The position numbers and the translations under genes are program-made. 18,757 nt of DNA from CAZEQD01 sp964514305 (GTDB taxonomy: Bacteria > Acidobacteriota > Aminicenantia > Aminicenantales > Aminicenantaceae), in NCBI GenBank assembly GCA_964514305.1, contig CAZEQD010000038.1, forward strand, positions 1 to 18,757. Reading direction: 5' to 3'. The notes under the pieces were generated by a model. The model worked only from the letters and a program-made list of their open reading frames with translations. It was not told the origin of the DNA and did no database searches. Shown one piece after another: positions 12,229-18,757 of this stretch (the stretch's first letter is position 1; each line of letters starts with the position of its first letter).

Positions 12229-14407
12229 AGTTTCAATTTGGGCCGCCCTTCTCTTTTTTCTGTTATTAATATCTACTCCTTCCCCAGCCCAAGAGAAAAA
12301 GACAGAGCCTCCTCCACCAAAAAAAGAGAATCTTCTGCAACTCCTGGGAATAATTCCTTGTCCAGAATCTGAGGATTATGTCCAGAACAAAACTCAATTC
12401 CAGCTTCATACCCTGCTCACTGAACAAAGACATCCTAAGACATGGAACTTAAGTCAACAAATCCAAAAGGATTATAAAACCGGCCTGGCTCTTCTTTTGG
12501 CTGTGGATGAAGACATTACAGCCAAGCTTCAGCATCTAAACCAGAACCACCAAGAATTGGACAGAGCTATGAAAGCAGTAGAGAAAGCTCTCCTTTCCCA
12601 TCGAAAAATATATATCTATGGTTGTGGGGCTACGGGGCGTTTAGCCAAACAGATGGAGAGCACTTTCTGGCGTCCCTTTTGGCACAAGCTTAAAAATGAA
12701 AAGAAGATCTGGCTAAAAATAAAAAATAAAGTAGGCCAAGATGTCGAAGAGAGGCTTATTGGAGAAATGACGGGAGGTGATAGAGCTCTGATCAGTTCAC
12801 TGGAAGGATTCGAAGACCTCCAGCTTATCGGCCGCCTTCAGCTCCAGGATAGACGAATATCCATGGGGGATGTAGTCATCTGTGTGACTGAGGGAGGAGA
12901 AACCTCATCAGTGATTGGGACTATTTTAGCCGCTTTAGAACAGTGGCAGAGGGGAAAAAATTACAACGCTGAAATAAGCCGTCAATTTCTCTTTTTTGTC
13001 TACAACAATCCTGATGAGAAGCTTCTTCCTTTTAACCGCAGCCGCAAAGTTCTCCAGGAATCCGGTATTTCCAAAATTAATTTAACCACTGGCCCCCAGG
13101 CGATAACTGGTTCCACCCGGATGCAGGCCACGACCATTGAGACCTTCGTTATTGGTCATATTATCCAAACAGCAGTAGAGAATGTCCTTCGTAACTTATT
13201 GAGTCCAAAGGAGATGAATAAAATAGGCTTTAAAAAAACAAGCCGACTCGAGGATAGACTCAAAAATTTTGCTCCAATCCTTTCTCATATAAAAGAATGC
13301 CTTCCTCAACTGGACAAACTGACTGAACTGGAGACAACTACTTACACCCAGAGTCACTTCTCAACCTATTTTGCCCAAAAAGGATTGATTACTGTCTTTA
13401 TCGATAGCACTGAAAGAAGCCCTACTTTTCACCTTTACCCTCTGGATACCATAAAAGAAAAAAAGAGGAAATGCTGGATTCAAGTGTGGACAGGAGCTGC
13501 ATCTCTTGGCCAAGCCTGGCTCGCATTCTTAGGGAGGCCCTTTAGAGGGCTGTCGCCGGCTTTCTATCAAAAACCATTCGGAGAGCAAATAAAAGACCCC
13601 TTTCTTAAGAAAGCGGCTTTGACCAGCCTCCAACAAGCGGGAGATGAGCAACGGTGGCTCTATGATTTTTCTTTTTCTGAATTTAATTTAAAAAAAAGAG
13701 GCCCTCGGCCTGGAGACCTGGGAGTAGCCGTCCTTCTCACCCCTGAAGAAAAAGAATTAAGAAAAAAAGATTCTTATTTCCGAAGGTTTATGGACCTGTT
13801 CATAGCTCAAAAAACAAAATTGGCCTTAATCTGCCTCACTGACAAAAACCCCGAAGACATTTTTAAGACGATAAAGAAAACGCCCTATTTTAAGAAAAAA
13901 GAGAAAAACGTCCAGCTCATCATTCCTATTGAGACTGACAATGATCCCTTTGGCCTTAATCAACAGATTGCTCTAAAAATGCTTCTAAACGCTCACTCGA
14001 CTGGGGTTATGGCCCGCTTAGGCAAAGTTATTGGCAACACCATGGCCAATGTCAGTCCCAGCAATCTTAAGTTAATTGGCCGAGCTACTTATCTCATTCA
14101 ATCCCATGTTAATGACATTTTAAGCCGCCCTCAATGGGTAAAAGTTCATGGCCTTCGAAAACCGATCACCTACGGGGAAGCCAATGCTGTCCTATTTGAA
14201 GCCATTCATTTTCTCCAAGATAAAAAACAGGAGGTAGGACAAACTGCAGAAGTAGCTCTGTCTATAATCCGTATCCTGGAATCTTTACGGCTTAATCGGG
14301 GCATCTCCAACAGTGAAGCTTTGGCCATTGTTAACAAAGTGGGACTCAGCCGCTATTTGTCCCAGGTGGGAAGTCAACAATTAAATACTGATTGGTTTTT
14401 TTATTAA
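12206..14407 (+). CDS. exported MurQ/GKRP-like SIS-domain protein
   Basis: 733 aa. It starts with a Sec signal peptide: hydrophobic segment WAALLFFLLLIST (12-24), then SPA before residue 29 as a probable cleavage site, and a proline-rich linker. The body matches the MurNAc-6-phosphate etherase/glucokinase regulatory protein group. Sugar-isomerase features are YGCGATGRLAKQMES (138-152), TGGDRALISSLEGFED (189-204, cf. MurQ EGAED), DVVICVTEGGETS (222-234) and TGPQAITGSTRMQATT (295-310). The closing helix motif RLGKVIGNTMANVSPSN (604-620) is displaced by about 290 residues, which should hold a second SIS domain, as in GKRP. The GRLAxxxE layout is nearer GKRP than MurQ. The ligand is unknown. MurQ and GKRP relatives are cytoplasmic, so export is odd. 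It sits 25 nt before the NamZ gene. Confidence 0.8.
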   Translation: MINISMDRVSIWAALLFFLLLISTPSPAQEKKTEPPPPKKENLLQLLGIIPCPESEDYVQNKTQFQLHTLLTEQRHPKTWNLSQQIQKDYKTGLALLLAVDEDITAKLQHLNQNHQELDRAMKAVEKALLSHRKIYIYGCGATGRLAKQMESTFWRPFWHKLKNEKKIWLKIKNKVGQDVEERLIGEMTGGDRALISSLEGFEDLQLIGRLQLQDRRISMGDVVICVTEGGETSSVIGTILAALEQWQRGKNYNAEISRQFLFFVYNNPDEKLLPFNRSRKVLQESGISKINLTTGPQAITGSTRMQATTIETFVIGHIIQTAVENVLRNLLSPKEMNKIGFKKTSRLEDRLKNFAPILSHIKECLPQLDKLTELETTTYTQSHFSTYFAQKGLITVFIDSTERSPTFHLYPLDTIKEKKRKCWIQVWTGAASLGQAWLAFLGRPFRGLSPAFYQKPFGEQIKDPFLKKAALTSLQQAGDEQRWLYDFSFSEFNLKKRGPRPGDLGVAVLLTPEEKELRKKDSYFRRFMDLFIAQKTKLALICLTDKNPEDIFKTIKKTPYFKKKEKNVQLIIPIETDNDPFGLNQQIALKMLLNAHSTGVMARLGKVIGNTMANVSPSNLKLIGRATYLIQSHVNDILSRPQWVKVHGLRKPITYGEANAVLFEAIHFLQDKKQEVGQTAEVALSIIRILESLRLNRGISNSEALAIVNKVGLSRYLSQVGSQQLNTDWFFY

Positions 14408-14432
14408 AACAATAAATTCTAAAGAAAAATTA

Positions 14433-15689
14433 ATGCAGTCTCGACTCATTCATGCATCCCTTTCTGTAGCTACAATTATAATTCTAGTTTCTACACTTAA
14501 CTCAAATGCCAAACTCACCTCCAAATCCTCAAGAGTAAAACTTGGCAACGAACGCTTTGTTGAAAATTACGCCTCTTCCCTTAAAGGCGTCCGCTTAGGC
14601 TTGGTCATCAACCAGACCTCCATTTTGCCTAATGGCCAAAGCTTAATCAACACTCTCCTGGAGAAAGGTTGCTCTCTAAAAGCTATTTTTTCGCCTGAGC
14701 ACGGATTCGCCGGAAATGTTGAGGCAGGCAGCCAAGTTGAAAACAGCCGCTTCCAAAACATAAAAATCTTCAGCCTCTATGGTGGCCGCAATAAGCCAAC
14801 TCCTGAGCAATGCAGCCAGGTTGATGCTTTTGTCTATGACATCCAGGATGTTGGCACTCGATTCTACACTTATATTACCACTCTCAAATATATCCTTCAG
14901 ACAGCGGCTGAAACCGGAAAGGTGGTCTATGTCCTGGATAGGCCTGATCCGGCTGGGGGCCTAATTGTGGAAGGCCCGCTGCTTCGACCTCAATTCAAAT
15001 CTTTTATCGGCTCTCTACCTCTGCCTCTTCGCTACGGACTAACAGCAGGCGAACTAGCTCTGATGATGAAAGGCGAAGGATGGGTGGATAAAAAGGTCAA
15101 ACTCGAAGTTGTGACCATGAAAAATTGGAAACGAAAATTTTTATGGACCGAGACGGGGCTTAACTGGATTCCACCTTCGCCCAATATGCCTACCCCTGAA
15201 ACAGCACTTGCCTATCCTGGAACTGGCCTTCTGGGAGGAGTTAATCTCAATCAAGGCCTTGGCACTTCTAATCCCTTTTTGATAATTGGGGCTCCCTGGC
15301 TTGAGCCTGGCTTAATTATTGAAAGTTTAGACAATGGACGTGAATTCGGTCTAAAATTAGAAAAAGTAAGCTACACACCTCGCTCTCTCCCTGGCAAAGT
15401 TCTCCATCCTCCTTATGAAAATAGATTCTGCCGAGGCCTTCGCCTCCATTTTAGCTCCAAAGAAAAGACTTTATCTGTTCGCTTTACCTTAGCTCTTATC
15501 AAAATTTTAAAAGAGCATTATCCCCAGAAAATAAAACCCAGGACAGATTCCCTCAACCTTCTTTTTGGCAGTGATTTATTAGTCCGCTATCTTCAAAGAA
15601 AAATCAGCTACAAATATTTACTCTCCCAGATAGTCCAAGATGAAGAAGCTTTTAAAAAACAGAGAAGACTGTATTTACTTTACAATTGA
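14433..15689 (+). CDS. exported DUF1343 / NamZ-family exo-N-acetylmuramidase-like protein (GH171)
   Basis: 418 aa. Family members such as Bacillus subtilis YbbC (NamZ) release N-acetylmuramic acid from non-reducing ends of peptidoglycan fragments. A Sec signal peptide covers about residues 1-26 (MQSRLIHAS, a hydrophobic stretch, then SNA before K27). DUF1343 signatures are SPEHGFAG (87-94, the E-H pair I recall as catalytic), YDIQDVGTRFYTYI, LDRPDPAGG..VEGP, SLPLPLRYGLTAGELALMM, WIPPSPNMPTPET and YPGTGLLGGVNLNQGLGTS. The last region departs from the usual EGTN.SEGRGTT pattern, so activity or specificity may differ. The distance after the SIS gene is 25 nt, with no strong ribosome site. The 3' end is 5 bp from the convergent V-type ATPase D gene. 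Confidence 0.88.
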   Translation: MQSRLIHASLSVATIIILVSTLNSNAKLTSKSSRVKLGNERFVENYASSLKGVRLGLVINQTSILPNGQSLINTLLEKGCSLKAIFSPEHGFAGNVEAGSQVENSRFQNIKIFSLYGGRNKPTPEQCSQVDAFVYDIQDVGTRFYTYITTLKYILQTAAETGKVVYVLDRPDPAGGLIVEGPLLRPQFKSFIGSLPLPLRYGLTAGELALMMKGEGWVDKKVKLEVVTMKNWKRKFLWTETGLNWIPPSPNMPTPETALAYPGTGLLGGVNLNQGLGTSNPFLIIGAPWLEPGLIIESLDNGREFGLKLEKVSYTPRSLPGKVLHPPYENRFCRGLRLHFSSKEKTLSVRFTLALIKILKEHYPQKIKPRTDSLNLLFGSDLLVRYLQRKISYKYLLSQIVQDEEAFKKQRRLYLLYN

Positions 15690-15694
15690 TTATA

Positions 15695-16306
15695 TCAGTG
15701 ACTGCGGATAATTTCTTTAACTCTCATCAACTGGACCTGATAGGAGCGTTCCATCTCTTCTAATCGACTGGAAATATAACTGATGGTCTCTTTAATGTTA
15801 GGAATGAGAATATGCTCTAAAGCATTTACCCGTCGCCGGGTGATTTCAATCTCATGAGCAAGAAGTTCAACTCCTTTCCAGAGACGAGCCATCTCAGCTA
15901 AATCTTCAAGAATCTCAACCGCCCGATGAAGTCCTATATCCAGCTCTGCCTCTGTCTGGAGGAAGTCATAGTCTGATATTTTAAATTCTTTTATTTCAAA
16001 TTTAGGGATGGCTAGGTTAAATATTTTTTCTTTTTTTGTCTCTAAGACCAGCTCACCTTCAGGGATAAACTGGTTCAACTCCTGCCGGGAATGCCTGGCT
16101 CTGACTAGAGCAAAGGAGAGAAAAATTTTGTCTGTTTTGCCTCTTATTTTTTCCTGGAGGTTGGTCAGACTTCTCATTATTTCCAAGAAACGCCGCATAA
16201 TTTCTTCCAATTTATCTTTGAGAAGTTTATGTCCTCTTTCAGCCAGGAGTAGACGGCGGCGAAGTCGCATCAGTTCCATTCGGTTAGGATTGACTGAAAG
16301 CCTCAT
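15695..16306 (-). CDS. atpD: V/A-type ATP synthase subunit D
   Basis: 203 aa. Subunit D is the long coiled-coil rotor axle linking the A3B3 head to the membrane ring. The N-terminus, VNPNRMELMRLRRRLLLAERGHKLLKDK, is family-typical. Charged heptad-like helices follow, and RRVNALEHILIPNIKETISYI in the C-terminal helix is diagnostic. The ATG overlaps the subunit B stop by 4 nt (16303-16306). It is the last gene of the minus-strand ATPase operon and ends 5 bp from the NamZ gene stop, with no visible terminator. Confidence 0.94.
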   Translation of the reverse strand: MRLSVNPNRMELMRLRRRLLLAERGHKLLKDKLEEIMRRFLEIMRSLTNLQEKIRGKTDKIFLSFALVRARHSRQELNQFIPEGELVLETKKEKIFNLAIPKFEIKEFKISDYDFLQTEAELDIGLHRAVEILEDLAEMARLWKGVELLAHEIEITRRRVNALEHILIPNIKETISYISSRLEEMERSYQVQLMRVKEIIRSH

Positions 16307-17679
16307 TTTCCTTCTGGATAGTATTTTTCCAGGTATTCAGGACGAATTCTCTTCAGTTCTGTCCGGGGTATGGTCCTCAGCAGTCGCCAGCCTAAATCCA
16401 GAGTTTTGGTTATAGGCCGGGCCTCAAATTCTCCCTGTCTGACGAATTTATCTTCAAAAAGATCAGCAAAACTTAAATAAAGTTTATCCAGCTCTGTCAG
16501 GGCCGCTTCCCCTAAGATTAAAGCCAGTTCTCTGGCCTCCTTGCCTCGGGCATAACAGGCAAAAAGTTGGTTGAGGACATCAGCATGATCTTCCCGAGTT
16601 TTCCCCTGGCCAATACCTTTGTCTTTGAGCCGTGATAAGCTAGGCAAAACATCAATAGGGGGATAGATCCCTTTGCGGTGAATTTCCCGGCTGAGCATAA
16701 TCTGGCCTTCAGTTATATAGCCAGTCAGGTCAGCAATCGGATGAGTTTTATCATCCTCAGGCATGGTCAAAATGGGAATAAGGGTGATTGAACCCTTTTT
16801 ATTCTTTATGCGCCCGGCCCTTTCATACATAGAGGCCAAGTCAGTATAAAGGTAGCCCGGATAGCCCCTTCTGCCTGGAATTTCCTTGCGGGCTGCTGAT
16901 ATTTCCCTTAAGGCTTCCGCATAAAAAGTCATATCAACCAAGATAACCAAAACATGCATATCTAAATCAAAAGCCAGATATTCAGCACAGGTTAAGGCTA
17001 AGCGAGGAGTGGCTATGCGCTCTATAGGCGGCTCATTGGCTAAATTTAGGAAAAGGACAGCCCTCTCTAGAGCGCCAGTGTGGCGAAAATCCTCAATAAA
17101 AAAGTTAGCTTCTTCAAAAGTAATGCCCATGGCTCCAAAGACAACTGCAAATTTCTCCTGTTTACCCAAAACAGTTGCCTGGCGGGCAATTTGGGCGGCA
17201 ATTCGGGCATGGGGCAAACCGCTTCCTGAAAAGAGAGGGAGCTTCTGGCCGCGAACAAGAGGATTCATACCATCAATCGAAGAAATGCCAGTTTGAATGA
17301 ATTCAGATGGATAATCACGGGCATCAGGATTAATAGGGCTGCCGTTGATATCGAGCATTTTCTCAGCAATAATCTGAGGGCCTTTGTCTTTTGGTCGGCC
17401 AGAACCGTCAAAAATCCGCCCGATAATTTCTTCAGATACCCCTAGCTGCTGCGAACGTCCTAAAAATCTCACCCGGGATTTATCCACATCCAAGCCGACT
17501 GTACCTTCAAAAACCTGAACCACAGCCCTTTCAGTAGAAACATCAAGAACAGTCCCCCGCCGCAATAAGCCATCAGCACTTTCTATTTCCACCAATTCTC
17601 CATATTTAACATCTTGAATCTTTTCGACAATAACCAACGGACCAACAATGTTGGAGACGGTCATGTATTCCTTGTACAT
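16303..17679 (-). CDS. atpB: V/A-type ATP synthase subunit B (non-catalytic)
   Basis: 458 aa from the start chosen here. Subunit B alternates with catalytic A in the hexameric head and carries a degenerate nucleotide site, SGSGLPHARIAAQIARQA, in place of a Walker A. The conserved start MYKEYMTVSNIVGPL is placed at ATG 17679 because GAGGA lies just upstream, 7 nt after the subunit A stop. A longer frame to 17745 would overlap the end of subunit A and add a non-family basic stretch. Other signatures are GREIHRKGIYPPIDVLPSLS-like sequence (SREIHRKGIYPPIDVLPSLS) and PEDDKTHPIADLTGYITEGQ. Confidence 0.95.
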   Translation of the reverse strand: MYKEYMTVSNIVGPLVIVEKIQDVKYGELVEIESADGLLRRGTVLDVSTERAVVQVFEGTVGLDVDKSRVRFLGRSQQLGVSEEIIGRIFDGSGRPKDKGPQIIAEKMLDINGSPINPDARDYPSEFIQTGISSIDGMNPLVRGQKLPLFSGSGLPHARIAAQIARQATVLGKQEKFAVVFGAMGITFEEANFFIEDFRHTGALERAVLFLNLANEPPIERIATPRLALTCAEYLAFDLDMHVLVILVDMTFYAEALREISAARKEIPGRRGYPGYLYTDLASMYERAGRIKNKKGSITLIPILTMPEDDKTHPIADLTGYITEGQIMLSREIHRKGIYPPIDVLPSLSRLKDKGIGQGKTREDHADVLNQLFACYARGKEARELALILGEAALTELDKLYLSFADLFEDKFVRQGEFEARPITKTLDLGWRLLRTIPRTELKRIRPEYLEKYYPEGK

Positions 17680-17686
17680 TTTTTCC

Positions 17687-18757
17687 TCACCCTTTCTCTT
17701 GTAGAAGTTTTTTAAAGACTTTATCAACTTCAATATAAACTTCAAGAAGAGCAGCCTCTTCTTCTGGCAGGAATTTCATTTTCGATAATTTATCTCTGAC
17801 TTCAAGACTGACGATATCTTCCAGACTATGGCCGCTTTCTAAGGCTTTGACTCCCAGATTATGAAAATGAAGAATAGTCCTAAGCATTAAATACTGTTTC
17901 CGCATAGAGGTGTAAGTATCCTGAGGATGAAAAGCATTCTGATGGAGAAAATCCTCTCGAATAGAACGAGCTGATTCCAGAATCAGCCTTTCTCTTGAAG
18001 ATAGACTCTCAACTCCTACCAAGCGGGCAATCTCCTGCAGTTCTGATTCCTCTTCTAAAAGATGCATGGCCTGCTGCCGCAGTTCAACAAAATCTTCGGC
18101 CACCCTTTTCTTTAAATAGCTCTTTATATTTTCGGCATAGAGGGAATAGCTTAAAAGCCAGTTTATGGCCGGGAAATGACGCATATTAGCCAAGCGGTCA
18201 TCAAGGGCCCAGAAGACTTTAACTACTTTAAGGGTGGCCTGGACGACCGGATCCGATAAATCTCCACCAGGAGGAGAAACCGCGCCGATAACACTTAAAG
18301 CCCCTTCTCTTTTATTGGAACCAAGACAAACAACGCGGCCTGCCCTCTCATAAAATTCGGCTAGACGGCTGGCCAAATAGGCAGGGTAGCCTTCTTCTCC
18401 GGGCATTTCTTCCATTCGTCCTGAAATTTCTCTTAAAGCTTCAGCCCATCGGCTGGATGAATCAGCCATCAGAGCCACTGAATAACCCATATCCCTGAAA
18501 TATTCAGCGATGGTCATCCCGGTATAAATAGAAGCTTCACGAGCGGCCACGGGCATGTTGGAAGTATTAGCAATAATTATGGTTCTTTCCATAAGCGGAC
18601 GACCGGTGTGGGGATCTTTCAACTCTGGGAAACTGAGGAGGAGGTCAGCCACTTCATTGCCTCTCTCGCCACAGGCCACAAAGACAATTATTTGAGCATC
18701 TGACCATTTGGCCAGCTGATGCTGGACAACTGTTTTGCCACTGCCAAAAGGACCAGG
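17687..18757 (-). CDS. atpA: V/A-type ATP synthase catalytic subunit A (partial, 5' end outside window)
   Basis: 357 codons remain. The coding frame is open to the window edge, and its N-terminal third lies outside. The first residues visible are the catalytic P-loop PGPFGSGKTVVQ, followed by GERGNE, NTSNMPVAAREASIYTG, DSSSRWAEALREISGR and EEMPGEEGYPAYL, all diagnostic of the ATP-hydrolysing or ATP-synthesising subunit. The GTG at 18679 is only an internal valine codon. The stop is 7 nt before subunit B, and the order A-B-D matches bacterial V-type operons. Whether it pumps H+ or Na+ depends on the ring subunit, which is not in the window. Confidence 0.96.
   Translation of the reverse strand, partial: PGPFGSGKTVVQHQLAKWSDAQIIVFVACGERGNEVADLLLSFPELKDPHTGRPLMERTIIIANTSNMPVAAREASIYTGMTIAEYFRDMGYSVALMADSSSRWAEALREISGRMEEMPGEEGYPAYLASRLAEFYERAGRVVCLGSNKREGALSVIGAVSPPGGDLSDPVVQATLKVVKVFWALDDRLANMRHFPAINWLLSYSLYAENIKSYLKKRVAEDFVELRQQAMHLLEEESELQEIARLVGVESLSSRERLILESARSIREDFLHQNAFHPQDTYTSMRKQYLMLRTILHFHNLGVKALESGHSLEDIVSLEVRDKLSKMKFLPEEEAALLEVYIEVDKVFKKLLQEKG

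Noticed and set aside
12206..15689. The SIS and NamZ-like proteins as Tat substrates because they follow tatAC
   Set aside because: Neither signal peptide has a twin-arginine motif; both look Sec-type.
17680..17745. Longer start for V-ATPase subunit B at 17745
   Set aside because: It overlaps the end of subunit A, adds a basic stretch absent from the family, and a good ribosome site precedes ATG 17679.
18679..18757. GTG at 18679 as the start of subunit A
   Set aside because: The frame stays open to the edge and encodes the P-loop PGPFGSGKT upstream, so the GTG is an internal valine.

Overview
This window is a bacterial chromosome segment with high coding density. Most genes overlap or nearly abut, and intergenic DNA is AT-rich. 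The gene set is bacterial: endonuclease-type MutL, Tat translocase, S41 protease with a Sec signal peptide, class I-like PurE, and tRNAs. It is combined with a V/A-type ATPase, which is common in anaerobic and deep-branching bacteria. An exported two-SIS protein of the glucokinase-regulator/MurQ superfamily next to a DUF1343/NamZ gene suggests an uncultured anaerobic lineage. Aminicenantes or a similar candidate phylum is my guess, but I cannot prove a phylum from the sequence alone. I see no phage, integrase, CRISPR or intact insertion sequence.

Layout. Positions 1-206 are AT-rich and non-coding, with repeated TTTGAC boxes. Positions 207-410 hold two minus-strand tRNAs, Arg(UCU) and Pro(UGG), with a candidate promoter just past the mutL stop. 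Positions 513-10055 are all minus strand, read right to left. ctpA (S41 protease) comes first, then a gap with a perfect 15-bp inverted repeat. Next are rpiB-glyA (directly abutting), then purD-purE-mtaB-mpg (a chain of 1-4 nt overlaps), a 328-bp gap with a nested hairpin and a tiny ORF, and mutL. The 132-bp region between ctpA and tatA is divergent, with a good promoter for tatA, a weaker one for ctpA and a palindrome between them. Positions 10188-15689 are plus strand: tatA, tatC, a UPF0200-type P-loop kinase-like gene, dCMP deaminase, an exported GKRP/MurQ-like SIS protein and an exported NamZ-family protein, with overlaps or gaps of at most 25 nt. This looks like one operon. Positions 15695-18757 are minus strand: V-type ATPase subunits A (5' end outside the window), B and D, convergent with the NamZ gene and only 5 bp from it.

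How the genes work together. purD, purE and the SHMT-like enzyme feed purine and one-carbon metabolism, and rpiB supplies pentose phosphate. mpg and mutL are DNA repair genes, and mtaB and the tRNAs concern decoding. The plus-strand operon joins protein export (Tat), a nucleotide kinase-like/deaminase pair and two Sec-exported proteins whose families act on muramic-acid sugars. The exported SIS protein beside NamZ is the most unusual element. MurQ and GKRP proteins are normally cytoplasmic and bind phosphosugars, so an exported version linked to a muramidase-like gene may be an undescribed cell-wall sugar-sensing or salvage arrangement.
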